Source: Thiodubiliella sp900128405
Lineage (GTDB): Bacteria; Pseudomonadota; Gammaproteobacteria; PS1; Pseudothioglobaceae
Assembly (NCBI GenBank): GCA_963682085.1
Contig: OY821614.1
Span: 62,001-126,000, forward strand
Direction of reading: 5' to 3'
Length of the DNA: 64,000 nt
Position 1 is the stretch's first letter, and every line of letters starts with the position of its first letter. Positions 9,324 to 17,997 of the stretch are shown in pieces. The translations under genes were made by a program, and so were the position numbers. Under the pieces are notes generated by a model. The model worked only from the letters and a program-made list of their open reading frames with translations. It was not told the DNA's origin and did not search any database.

Positions 9324-9662
9324 ATGCTAAAAGTAAATGACAAATTGATAGAGTTAGATTCTGAAGGATATTTAATTAACCCAGAGGAATGGAATAAAGA
9401 GGTTGCAATAGAATTAGCCAAATTAGAAGATATTGAGTTGACTGGTGATTATTGGATAATCTTTGATTTTATGCAAGATTATTATAAAGAGCATGGAATT
9501 GTGCCAGACATAAGGCACACTGCTAAGAATTTTGGTGAACACTTAGGGATTGATAAAAAATCTGCTAAAACTAAGTTGTTTCATATGTTTCCTTATGGCT
9601 ATGTAAAGCAGACTTGTAAAATATCAGGTATGAAACGCCCAAGAGGCTGGAGCACAGGCTAA
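9324..9662 (+). CDS. DsrC/TusE-family protein with one C-terminal cysteine
   Basis: A 112-residue DsrC/TusE/RspA-superfamily protein, recognisable from the start (LDSEGYLINPEEWNKEVA), the core DYWIIFDFMQDYYKEHGIVPDIR and the C-terminal arm YGYVKQTCKISGMKRPRGWSTG. DsrC normally has two redox cysteines on this arm and TusE keeps the penultimate one. Here the inner cysteine (KQTC) is present but the penultimate one is replaced (PRGW). It is therefore neither a normal sulfur carrier nor a standard TusE, and could be regulatory or take part in a mixed disulfide. It follows the PpiC-like gene by 2 bp, so belongs to the nar operon. Confidence 0.87.
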   Translation: MLKVNDKLIELDSEGYLINPEEWNKEVAIELAKLEDIELTGDYWIIFDFMQDYYKEHGIVPDIRHTAKNFGEHLGIDKKSAKTKLFHMFPYGYVKQTCKISGMKRPRGWSTG

Positions 9663-9668
9663 CAATAT

Positions 9669-9718
9669 GAGACCTTTGCATATTTTTTGATGATTATTCA
9701 TATTTATGCAAAGGTCTC
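9669..9718. repeat. MITE-like element, 50-bp deletion derivative
   Basis: The ends are GAGACCTTTGCATA and the complement TATTTATGCAAAGGTCTC. The right 35 bases are the reverse complement of the first 35 bases of the 386-546 element, so this is an internally deleted copy in the opposite orientation. A 5-bp target duplication AATAT (9664-9668 and 9719-9723) is intact. It sits 6 bp after the nar operon's last stop codon and can form a long hairpin, so may also act in 3'-end formation or termination. Confidence 0.85.
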
Positions 9719-9734
9719 AATATAATGGAGAGTA

Positions 9735-10217
9735 GTGAGTAATAAAGAATTATTAATCTCAGCAGTTGGAGCGTTTATAGCAATTGTTATGGCTGAATTT
9801 TTCTCCAGTGTTATTCTACAGAGCACTAATTCCCCCTTAATTATTGCTTCAACTGGTGCATCAGCTATATTAATGTTTGGCTCGCCACACGCCTTAGTTT
9901 CTCGTCCATGGAATTTAATTGGTGGGCATAGTGTTTCAGCGATAGTGGGCGTTACTTGCTTTTATTTAATTACCAATACATTGTTAGCAACTTCAATTGC
10001 CATTCCATTTTCACTTGTCGCCATGCATTTTTTAAAATGTATGCATCCCCCCGGTGGTGCAACAGCAGTAACAGCAATTATTGGTGGCACAACAATTCAT
10101 AATTTAGGTTATGCATTCGTTATTATGCCTATATTCTTTAATTCTTTAATTTTGCTTACTGTTGCTATGGCAATTGCCACTTTTAGAGATAAAAATCCGT
10201 TTGAAGATTACTCATAA
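9735..10217 (+). CDS. HPP-family integral membrane protein
   Basis: A 160-residue protein with four hydrophobic segments and the family signature CMHPPGGATAVTAI (about residues 98-111), with a preceding ASTGASAILMFGSPHALVSRPWNLIGGH. HPP-family proteins have been linked to nitrite transport in some plants and cyanobacteria, and the position after the nitrate reductase operon would suit that, but this is inference. The start is GTG at 9735, 4 bases after GGAG; the earlier ATG at 9725 runs into a stop after five codons. The target duplication of the upstream 50-bp element lies just before the ribosome binding site. Confidence 0.88.
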   Translation: MSNKELLISAVGAFIAIVMAEFFSSVILQSTNSPLIIASTGASAILMFGSPHALVSRPWNLIGGHSVSAIVGVTCFYLITNTLLATSIAIPFSLVAMHFLKCMHPPGGATAVTAIIGGTTIHNLGYAFVIMPIFFNSLILLTVAMAIATFRDKNPFEDYS

Positions 10218-10289
10218 GTCGCTTTTGAATAGAGTTAATTTACTTATAATATTGTTTCATTGAGAATATTATTGCTCATTGGATAAAAA

Positions 10290-10331
10290 GCGGATTTTTG
10301 ATAATTATTTATTATTTATATAAAGGTCTAT
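10290..10331. repeat. Decayed half of the MITE-like element
   Basis: The stretch CGGATTTTTGATAATTATTT followed by ATTATTTATATAAAGGTCTA aligns with the reverse complement of the first ~40 bases of the 386-546 element, with several substitutions and one inserted base. No matching left end or target duplication was found. It lies in the 225-bp gap before ileS, which otherwise holds only a possible promoter. Confidence 0.6.
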
Positions 10332-10402
10332 AGTTAGAATTTAATGGATAGTAGGCTATTGGATTAGAGCAGGGTTTTATTAAGGTTTTAACACTTCTCT
10401 AG

Positions 10403-10408
10403 TATAAT
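10403..10408 (+). promoter_or_regulatory. Possible -10 box upstream of ileS
   Basis: A perfect TATAAT lies 35 bp before the ileS start in an AT-rich gap. No good -35 hexamer is present at the usual spacing, so this is a weak call based on the -10 match and position alone. Confidence 0.3.
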
Positions 10409-10442
10409 GGTGTTTTTTTTATTTCAATTATTTTAAATATCA

Positions 10443-13211
10443 ATGTCTGATTATAAATCTAGTTTAAATTTACCGTTTACCAAATTTGCAATGAAGGCCA
10501 ATCTTGCCAATCGAGAAGGCGGGTTTTTGAAAAAATGGCAAGAGGATGAATTGTATGCCCAAATTCGCAAACATAATGAAGGTAAACCTAAATTTATCTT
10601 ACACGATGGCCCACCGTATGCGAATGGCGATATTCATATTGGGCATGCGGTTAACAAGGTGCTTAAAGATATTATTATTAAGTCTAAATCTTTGTCGGGT
10701 TTTGATGCGCCATTTGTGCCGGGGTGGGATTGCCATGGGTTGCCGATTGAGTTAAATGTTGAGAAGAAAAAAGGCAAAGTTGGGCATAAAATTGATGCCA
10801 ATGCATTTAGGGCAGAGTGTCGCAAATATGCTGATACGCAAGTTACCAAACAGAAAACAGATTTTCAGCGTTTGGGTATTTTAAGTGATTGGGATAATCC
10901 CTATTTGACCAAAGATTTTCAATACGAGGCTAATATTGTTCGGGCTTTGGGGCAAATTGTTGAGAATGGTCATGTTACCAAAGGTTATAAACCTGTGCAT
11001 TGGTGCACCGAGTGTGGTTCGGCGTTGGCTGAGGCAGAAGTGGAGTATAAAGACAAACAATCTGAGGCGATTGATGTTAAGTTTACAATCATTGACGATT
11101 CACTTTTTAATGTTGATAAGTCAGTTTCGGTCGTTATTTGGACAACCACCCCTTGGACATTGCCTGCCAATGAAGCAGTAGCCCTTCATTCCGAGTTAGA
11201 TTATGTGCTGGTTGATACGGGCAGTGAGTATTTATTGCTTGCCAAAGCGTTGGCTGTTGGTGCTATTGAGCGTTATGATATTGAAGCCGTTATTGGCGAG
11301 CAAACTTTTGCGGGTAGTGAGTTGGAAGGGTTAAAAGTCCAGCATCCGTTTTATAACAAGCAAGTGCCTATTATTTTAGGTAACCATGTAACGACAGATG
11401 CCGGCACAGGTGCAGTGCATACAGCACCGGCACATGGTCAAGAAGATTTTGTTGTTGGCAAGCAATACAATTTGCCAGTAGATTGCCCAGTGGATGCCAA
11501 AGGTGTGTTTTTTCCAGACATCGAACTTTTGGGCGGACAATTTATTTTTAAAGCCAATGCCAGTGTGATTGAGATTTTGAATCACAAGAATGCGTTAGTA
11601 AAACATACGCCAATAATGCATTCCTATCCACACTGCTGGCGACACAAAACCCCTGTTATTTTCCGTGCAACCCCTCAATGGTTTGTGTCTATGCAACAAA
11701 ATGGCTTGCGTGATATGGTTAATAAGGAAATTCCAAAAGTAGATTGGATACCTGATTGGGGTAAGAAGCGTATTGAATTAATGGTAGGTAATCGTCCTGA
11801 TTGGTGTATTTCTCGCCAGCGTTTTTGGGGAGTGCCGATTACGATGTTTGTGCATAAACAAACGGGCGAATTGCATCCTGATACACAAGCATTATTTGCC
11901 ACTGTGGCAGATAAAATTGAGCAAAATGGCATTGAAGCATGGTTTGAGTCTGATATTGAAGATTTTTTAGGCGTTGATGCTAAAGACTACGATAAAACTA
12001 CCGATACGCTAGATGTGTGGTTTGATTCAGGTGTTTCTCATTTTACTGTTTTAAAAACCCGAGCAGGTTTGGCGGATGTAGCAGATTTGTATCTTGAAGG
12101 TTCAGACCAGCATCGTGGCTGGTTTCAATCCTCGCTAATTTCCTCTGTGGCAATCAATGGTAAAGCACCTTATAAACAAGTTTTAACACATGGATTTACT
12201 GTTGATAAAGACGGCAAAAAAATGTCCAAATCGCTTGGCAATGTTATGAGTCCGCAAAAAGTGATTAATAATTTAGGTGCTGATATTTTGCGTTTGTGGA
12301 TTGCATCAACAGACTATACGGGCGAGATGACGGTTTCTGATGAGATTTTAAAACGCTCTGCTGATTCGTATCGCCGATTGCGCAATACTTTGCGTTTTAT
12401 GCTGGCAAATACGACTGGGTTTAATCCACAAAAACACCCCATTGAATTTAATCAAATGTTGGATTTAGATAAGTGGATTGTGGCACAAGCAGCCACTTTG
12501 CAAGTGCAAATATTGCAAGCCTATGAGCAGTATAATTTCCACCAAGTTATGCAATTGACACTTAATTTTTGCACGAATGATTTAGGCGGTTTTTATCTGG
12601 ATGTGATTAAAGACAGGCAATATACCACACAGGAAAATTCACCAGCCAGACGCAGTGCACAAACAGCATTGAATCATATTTTAGAGGCGATGGTGCGTTG
12701 GTTGGCACCAATATTATCATTCACTGCAGAAGAGATTTGGCAAAGTATGCCGAGTGAGAAAACACACAGTATTTTCTTGCAAGAATGGTATCAAGAGTTG
12801 AGTGCAGGTTATAACAATGAAGCGATTGATATTACACGCGATATTAAACCATTTATTCAAAAACAGATGGAAGAAATGCGTAACGATAAAACTATTGGCT
12901 CATCACTAGATGCCGAAGTTGATATTTATTGCGAAGACAGTATTTATCAATCATTGCACAAATTAGCTGATGAATTACGCTTTGTCTTTATCACTTCTTA
13001 CGCTAGAATTCACCCTTTAGGCGAAAAAACCAACGATTGCATTGAGGCGGGCACTGGCGTGTTTATCAAAGTATCAAAATCTGAACACGAAAAGTGCGTG
13101 CGTTGTTGGCATCATCGTGAAGACATTGGTAACAATAGCGAACACCCTGAGTTGTGTGGTCGTTGTGTAGAAAATGTGGTTGGTGATGGTGAAGAGAGAA
13201 AGTTTGCGTAA
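10443..13211 (+). CDS. ileS: Isoleucyl-tRNA synthetase
   Basis: Class I aminoacyl-tRNA synthetase charging tRNA-Ile, with an editing domain that removes mischarged valine. The 922-residue length is standard. The HIGH motif is in GDIHIGHAVNK (near residue 64) and KMSKS in DGKKMSKSLGN (near 600); the editing domain region around TTTPWTLPANEA and GTGAVHTAPAHG is intact. The C-terminus keeps the zinc-binding pairs CVRCWHHRED...CGRC. No Shine-Dalgarno is obvious before the ATG, but MSDYKSSLNLPFT is the usual family N-terminus. Confidence 0.98.
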   Translation: MSDYKSSLNLPFTKFAMKANLANREGGFLKKWQEDELYAQIRKHNEGKPKFILHDGPPYANGDIHIGHAVNKVLKDIIIKSKSLSGFDAPFVPGWDCHGLPIELNVEKKKGKVGHKIDANAFRAECRKYADTQVTKQKTDFQRLGILSDWDNPYLTKDFQYEANIVRALGQIVENGHVTKGYKPVHWCTECGSALAEAEVEYKDKQSEAIDVKFTIIDDSLFNVDKSVSVVIWTTTPWTLPANEAVALHSELDYVLVDTGSEYLLLAKALAVGAIERYDIEAVIGEQTFAGSELEGLKVQHPFYNKQVPIILGNHVTTDAGTGAVHTAPAHGQEDFVVGKQYNLPVDCPVDAKGVFFPDIELLGGQFIFKANASVIEILNHKNALVKHTPIMHSYPHCWRHKTPVIFRATPQWFVSMQQNGLRDMVNKEIPKVDWIPDWGKKRIELMVGNRPDWCISRQRFWGVPITMFVHKQTGELHPDTQALFATVADKIEQNGIEAWFESDIEDFLGVDAKDYDKTTDTLDVWFDSGVSHFTVLKTRAGLADVADLYLEGSDQHRGWFQSSLISSVAINGKAPYKQVLTHGFTVDKDGKKMSKSLGNVMSPQKVINNLGADILRLWIASTDYTGEMTVSDEILKRSADSYRRLRNTLRFMLANTTGFNPQKHPIEFNQMLDLDKWIVAQAATLQVQILQAYEQYNFHQVMQLTLNFCTNDLGGFYLDVIKDRQYTTQENSPARRSAQTALNHILEAMVRWLAPILSFTAEEIWQSMPSEKTHSIFLQEWYQELSAGYNNEAIDITRDIKPFIQKQMEEMRNDKTIGSSLDAEVDIYCEDSIYQSLHKLADELRFVFITSYARIHPLGEKTNDCIEAGTGVFIKVSKSEHEKCVRCWHHREDIGNNSEHPELCGRCVENVVGDGEERKFA

Positions 13212-13280
13212 CACCCAAAGTGCAAAAAATGCCTTTACTTGAATGAAAATTTTAACCAGTAATGAACTTATTAATATTTT

Positions 13281-14357
13281 ATGAAAACACTTAATCTTGA
13301 TTTAGGCGATAAATCTTACCCGATTTACATTGGACAAGATTTACTCACACAGACTGATTTGCTCACCCAACACATCAAAGGTAAGCAGGTGATGATCGTG
13401 ACTAATACCACAGTTGCCCCGCTTTATCTCGCTAAAGTAAAGGCTTTACTCACTCTTTTTACCGTGACTGAGGTGATTTTGCCAGACGGCGAACAGTATA
13501 AAACTTTGGATACGGTCAACGAGATTTTTACCGCACTCTTAACAGCACGCTTTGACCGCTCTTGCACACTTATTGCCCTTGGCGGTGGCGTAGTGGGTGA
13601 TATGACGGGTTTTGCAGCCGCCAGTTATCAACGAGGCGTTAATTTTATTCAAATTCCAACCACGCTTTTGTCGCAAGTAGATTCTAGCGTAGGTGGCAAA
13701 ACAGGGGTTAACCACCCACTGGGTAAAAATATGATAGGGGCGTTTTATCAGCCAAAATGTGTGTTGATTGATGTAGATACACTGGATACGCTAGACGATA
13801 GACAGTATTCAGCAGGAATGGCTGAGGTGATTAAATACGGCTTGCTTGGTAATGTAGATTTTTTGATTGATTTGCAACAGAATATAGACGATTTAATGCA
13901 CCGTGACAAGAGTCTAATTATCAAAGCAGTGCATCAATCTTGCACTGACAAAGCCAATATTGTGGCACAAGATGAATTAGAATCTGGCAAGCGTGCCTTG
14001 CTTAATTTTGGGCATACTTTTGCTCATGCGATTGAGAATACATTGGGTTATGGCACTTATTTACACGGAGAGGCAGTTGCTGTAGGTATGTTAATGGCGG
14101 CTGAATTATCAGCATTAGAGGGTTTTATCGCTAGTAGCGATGTGCAGCAGGTCAAAGATTTATTGCAAAAAGCTCAGTTACCTGTGTCTATCAACAGTAA
14201 AATAAGCTATCAAGATTTTGTGGATGCAATGAGCGTTGACAAGAAAGTTATTGATGGCGAGGTGCGCTTGGTTTTAATGAAAAAATTAGGACAAACCTTT
14301 ATCAGCAAGGATTATCAGAAAAATGATCTACAACAAGTAATTAAGGATTTTTTATGA
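13281..14357 (+). CDS. aroB: 3-dehydroquinate synthase
   Basis: Second enzyme of the shikimate pathway, converting DAHP to 3-dehydroquinate with NAD+ and a metal ion. The 358 residues include the nucleotide-binding GGGVVGDMTGFAAASY, the active-site region PTTLLSQVDSSVGGKTGVNHPLGKNMIGAF, and the metal ligands in LNFGHTFAHAIE and YLHGEAVAVGM. It starts 69 bp after ileS and overlaps the next gene by 4 bp (ATGA). Confidence 0.97.
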   Translation: MKTLNLDLGDKSYPIYIGQDLLTQTDLLTQHIKGKQVMIVTNTTVAPLYLAKVKALLTLFTVTEVILPDGEQYKTLDTVNEIFTALLTARFDRSCTLIALGGGVVGDMTGFAAASYQRGVNFIQIPTTLLSQVDSSVGGKTGVNHPLGKNMIGAFYQPKCVLIDVDTLDTLDDRQYSAGMAEVIKYGLLGNVDFLIDLQQNIDDLMHRDKSLIIKAVHQSCTDKANIVAQDELESGKRALLNFGHTFAHAIENTLGYGTYLHGEAVAVGMLMAAELSALEGFIASSDVQQVKDLLQKAQLPVSINSKISYQDFVDAMSVDKKVIDGEVRLVLMKKLGQTFISKDYQKNDLQQVIKDFL

Positions 14358-14959
14358 GCGATAAAACCAATAAAGACATCGAAAACGAAGCAGTGCATGA
14401 AGACGATGTAATGATTACCACCAAAATGTCTGATTTAGAAAAAATGTTAGAAAATGTAGAATCACACGCAGACAAACGCACAGATTCTAAATTTGAACGC
14501 TTTTTTGTGCCGTCTTTATTGGTATTTTCCCTATTGGCATTCGGTGGTTTTATGATTATTTACTCAATCACTCAAGATATGACACGCCTAGCAAGTGCCA
14601 TGGATCCAAGAATGGGCAGTAATATGTCTTCCATGGTAATCAGTATTGATAATTTGTCAAAAAATGTGGCACAAATGAGCCAATCGGTCAATAAAATGCA
14701 AAAAGACTTTTCCAGCGTTAGTAAAAATATGTTTATTGTCGCCAAAAAACTTGATAATTTAGACGGTATTTCTGCAAATATGATGCAAATTAATGCCAAA
14801 ATGAGCACACTCAAACCAATGCTTGAGAATATGCAAGAAATGAACGACAATATGATTGGCATGCAAAAATCAATGCATTGGATGCAAAAAGACATCTCAC
14901 AACTAAGATCTTCTTTTAATAAACCAATGCGTGTATTTAACGCCGTGCCTTTCCTGTAA
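14354..14959 (+). CDS. Single-pass membrane protein with coiled coil
   Basis: A 201-residue protein I cannot assign to a named family. An acidic N-terminal ~50 residues is followed by one hydrophobic segment (FVPSLLVFSLLAFGGFMIIYSI, about residues 51-72). After that comes a long methionine-rich heptad-like region (NMSSMVISIDNLSKNVAQMSQSVNKM...) predicted to form a coiled coil, ending FNAVPFL. The topology suggests an anchor with an extracytoplasmic coiled-coil domain. It is translationally coupled to aroB and lies 3 bp before gatC. Confidence 0.75.
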   Translation: MSDKTNKDIENEAVHEDDVMITTKMSDLEKMLENVESHADKRTDSKFERFFVPSLLVFSLLAFGGFMIIYSITQDMTRLASAMDPRMGSNMSSMVISIDNLSKNVAQMSQSVNKMQKDFSSVSKNMFIVAKKLDNLDGISANMMQINAKMSTLKPMLENMQEMNDNMIGMQKSMHWMQKDISQLRSSFNKPMRVFNAVPFL

Positions 14960-14962
14960 TTT

Positions 14963-15247
14963 ATGATTGATAATACCGAACTCAAACAAATTGCTAATTT
15001 AGCTAAATTAACGATTGACACCAATACTCAGAACGACACCATTAAGGATTTAAACGCCATTTTAGACTTGGCCAAACAACTCACTGAGATTAACACCGAT
15101 GCCATTACCCCAATGGCACACCCCCTACATATGACTCAGCGTTTGCGAATAGATGAGGTTAATGAACAAGACCAATCAGCATCTTTCCAAGCTATTGCCC
15201 CAAAAATTGGCAAACAGCATTATTTAGTACCAACCGTAATAGAATAA
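14963..15247 (+). CDS. gatC: Asp-tRNA(Asn)/Glu-tRNA(Gln) amidotransferase subunit C
   Basis: Small 94-residue structural subunit of GatCAB, the complex that converts misacylated Glu-tRNA(Gln) or Asp-tRNA(Asn) to the correct amide. The family pattern IANLAKLTID...LNAILDLAKQLTEINTDAITPMAHPL is clear. gatA starts 5 bp after its stop. The gatB subunit is not next to gatA but 17.4 kb downstream, beyond an island. Confidence 0.95.
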   Translation: MIDNTELKQIANLAKLTIDTNTQNDTIKDLNAILDLAKQLTEINTDAITPMAHPLHMTQRLRIDEVNEQDQSASFQAIAPKIGKQHYLVPTVIE

Positions 15248-15252
15248 ACCTT

Positions 15253-16686
15253 ATGCACACAAAAACCATTGCTGAATTAACACAAGGGCTGAAAAACAAA
15301 GAATTTTCGTCTGTTGAATTAACACAACATTATTTAGACAGAATCAACACCTCAGACCTCAATGCATTCATCACTATTACCGACGAAATAGCATTACAAC
15401 AAGCACAAACAGCAGATGCACAAATTGCCAAAGGCAAGGCCAGTATCTTAACGGGCATCCCTTATGCACACAAAGATATTTTTTGCACCAATGGCGTTAA
15501 AACCTCAGCCGCTTCCAAAATGTTGGATAATTTCATCTCACCTTATGACGCAACCGTTAGCCACAAACTCAATCAATCGGGTTTAGTAATGCTAGGCAAA
15601 ACCAATATGGACGAGTTTGCCATGGGCTCAAGTAATGAAAATTCATTCTACGGTGCTGTTAAAAATCCATGGGATAAAAACAAAGCACCGGGTGGATCAT
15701 CTGGCGGTTCTGCCGCCGCCGTTGCCGATGGATTAAGCAGTTTTGCTACCGGCACCGACACAGGCGGTTCAATCCGCCAACCCGCCAGTTTATGTGGCAT
15801 CACAGGACTCAAACCAACTTACGGGCGTGTTTCAAGATACGGTATGATTGCTTACGCCTCAAGCCTTGACCAAGCAGGCCCCCTTACCAAAACTGCAGAA
15901 GACGCTGCCATGGTATTAAACACTATGGCAGGGTTTGACGAAAAAGATTCAACCAGTGTAGATAGGGAAGTGCCAGACTACACGCAGAATTTAAACGATT
16001 CCATCAAAGGTTTAACCATCGGGCTACCTAAAGAGTTTTTTGCCGATGGTTTGGATGATGGTGTCGCCACAGCCATTATGGCAGCCGTTAAAGAGTTTGA
16101 AGCATTAGGTGCAAGCGTTAAAGAAATCTCATTACCAAATTCAAAATACGCCATCCCAACTTATTATATCGTTGCTCCTTGCGAATGCTCATCAAACCTA
16201 TCTCGTATGGATGGTGTCCGATTCGGTCATCGTTGTGACAATCCCAAAGATTTAGAAGACCTCTATCTACGCTCTCGCACCGAAGGCTTTGGCGAAGAAG
16301 TCAAACGCCGTATTATGATCGGCACCTACGCACTCTCAGCAGGTTATTACGATGCCTACTATCTCAAAGCACAAAAAACCCGCCATCTTATCAGCGACGA
16401 CTTCAAACAAGCCTTCGAAAAAGTCGATGTCATCATGGGCCCCGTTAGCCCCACCACCGCATTTGACCTCGGCTCATTCAAAGACCCAGTCTCAATGTAT
16501 CTAGCCGACATCTACACCCTCAGCGCCAACCTCGCCGGACTCCCCGGCATGAGCATTCCCGCTGGTTTCTCACAAAAAATGCCCGTTGGCTTACAACTCA
16601 TCGGCAATTACTGGTCAGAATCCAAACTACTCAACATTGCCCACCAGTTTCAACAAGTAACCAACCACCACACACAAACGCCATAA
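15253..16686 (+). CDS. gatA: Asp-tRNA(Asn)/Glu-tRNA(Gln) amidotransferase subunit A
   Basis: Amidase-signature glutaminase subunit of GatCAB, supplying ammonia for transamidation. The 477 residues carry the Ser-cisSer-Lys triad context: AHKDIF (lysine, near residue 77), KAPGGSSGGSAAAVADG and GTDTGGSIRQPASLCG. The end is complete (HTQTP). Its codon use is C-rich compared with the extremely AT-rich genes that follow, marking the island boundary just after its stop. Confidence 0.97.
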   Translation: MHTKTIAELTQGLKNKEFSSVELTQHYLDRINTSDLNAFITITDEIALQQAQTADAQIAKGKASILTGIPYAHKDIFCTNGVKTSAASKMLDNFISPYDATVSHKLNQSGLVMLGKTNMDEFAMGSSNENSFYGAVKNPWDKNKAPGGSSGGSAAAVADGLSSFATGTDTGGSIRQPASLCGITGLKPTYGRVSRYGMIAYASSLDQAGPLTKTAEDAAMVLNTMAGFDEKDSTSVDREVPDYTQNLNDSIKGLTIGLPKEFFADGLDDGVATAIMAAVKEFEALGASVKEISLPNSKYAIPTYYIVAPCECSSNLSRMDGVRFGHRCDNPKDLEDLYLRSRTEGFGEEVKRRIMIGTYALSAGYYDAYYLKAQKTRHLISDDFKQAFEKVDVIMGPVSPTTAFDLGSFKDPVSMYLADIYTLSANLAGLPGMSIPAGFSQKMPVGLQLIGNYWSESKLLNIAHQFQQVTNHHTQTP

Positions 16687-16719
16687 TTAGCATGTTAAAT
16701 TTGGTAAATAACTAAAGAC

Positions 16720-17982
16720 ATGGACAATAAAAACCCACATATTATTAAATTTTCAGGCGGACGCTCATCGGCAATGATGTTAATGAGGTTACTTAAAGGC
16801 AATCAACTCAACCCCCAAAGAGGCGATATTATTATTTTTAATAACACCTCTGCTGAACATTCTGCTACTTACGAATTCACCCGAAAAATAAAAAAAATAG
16901 CAGAGGAAAAATACAATATCCCATTTTTTTGGATTGAATACCAAACTTACGAAGATTCTAGCGGTGCCTACCAATGGTCAAGAAAACCCACTTATAGATT
17001 GACAAATGACCAGCCTTATAGTGAACAAAATAAAGATGGTTATCGTTACAAAGGCGAAGTGTTTGAAGAGATGATTTCATTGAGTGGTTTTTTACCAAGT
17101 ATGGTTTCTAGAATTTGCACTATATCAATGAAAATTTTTATTACCAATGCTTTTTTAAGCGATTGGTTTGCGCAAAAACAAAGTATTCAGAGATTGGGGC
17201 ATTATGGAAAAATCCCTAAAATGTCAGATGCCGATGTTATAAAAACTCACAAAAAGAATGGTGGTAAAGTTCCAAACGGTATTTTATTATCTAAAAAATT
17301 GTTTGTTAGAAATTGTGCCTTTGTTAGAGAGAGACAATTTTGGAAGGATTGGACAAATGCAGATATTGTTATTGATAACGATATTTTAAGAGAAAGCGTT
17401 TTAGGTGATAAAGCACAACTATATGGCGATTTAGCAGTGGATTATGTATCAGTTTTAGGCATTAGAAGCGATGAACAAAGGCGGATAACCAAGATTGAAA
17501 ATAGAATTGATGAGGCACAAGAAAACCAAGGAAAATCATTATTTAATCAGCCTCATGGTGAACGAATATACGCTCCATTAGTTGAAGATAAGATCACTCA
17601 AAAGCAAGTTATAGAATTTTGGGAACAACAAAGTTTTAATTTAAAATTATCTAACACAGGACTTTTTTCTAATTGCCTTTATTGCCCACTCAAAAGTAAA
17701 CCAAAACTCCAGCAAATTGCCACCTTACAATTGGGGCAAAAAATTAACAAAGACACTCCAGAGAGTATAGATTGGTGGGTAAATATAGAAAAAAAATATA
17801 GTCGTGATTTAGAAGCAGAGGGTAGACCTATCGCTAAAGAAAGTGTTAAATTTGTTGGTTTTTTTGGTGGCATTAGTAATTTTATTTTTGAAGGTATTAA
17901 AAATAAAGTTGATAATGGCGAGGAAATTGATTCAGAATTATTAAAGTTAGATAGTGCCATTCCGTGTAACTGCACAGATTAA
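16720..17982 (+). CDS. DndC/SspD-like PP-loop ATP pyrophosphatase (PAPS reductase family)
   Basis: A 420-residue PAPS-reductase/ATP-pyrophosphatase-fold protein. The PP-loop SGGRSSAM is at residues 11-18. Cysteines sit as in DNA sulfur-modification proteins: RICTISMK near residue 132, CLYC at 319-322, and CNC at the extreme C-terminus, which could together hold an iron-sulfur cluster. It is unlikely to be assimilatory CysH because it heads an operon with a GHKL ATPase, a ParB-fold protein and a candidate nuclease. The likely role is ATP-dependent activation of a nucleic acid (or other) substrate for sulfur insertion. It starts 33 bp after gatA. The specific subfamily is unknown to me. Confidence 0.8.
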   Translation: MDNKNPHIIKFSGGRSSAMMLMRLLKGNQLNPQRGDIIIFNNTSAEHSATYEFTRKIKKIAEEKYNIPFFWIEYQTYEDSSGAYQWSRKPTYRLTNDQPYSEQNKDGYRYKGEVFEEMISLSGFLPSMVSRICTISMKIFITNAFLSDWFAQKQSIQRLGHYGKIPKMSDADVIKTHKKNGGKVPNGILLSKKLFVRNCAFVRERQFWKDWTNADIVIDNDILRESVLGDKAQLYGDLAVDYVSVLGIRSDEQRRITKIENRIDEAQENQGKSLFNQPHGERIYAPLVEDKITQKQVIEFWEQQSFNLKLSNTGLFSNCLYCPLKSKPKLQQIATLQLGQKINKDTPESIDWWVNIEKKYSRDLEAEGRPIAKESVKFVGFFGGISNFIFEGIKNKVDNGEEIDSELLKLDSAIPCNCTD

Positions 17983-17997
17983 AAGGAGGATAAAAAA

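Noticed and set aside
10218..10442. Possible tRNA or small RNA gene in the gap before ileS
   Set aside because: No cloverleaf or stable structure was seen; the gap is explained by a decayed MITE end and a possible promoter.
16720..17982. Assimilatory PAPS reductase CysH
   Set aside because: The C-terminal cysteine arrangement and the operon with ATPase, ParB-fold and nuclease-like genes do not suit sulfate assimilation.
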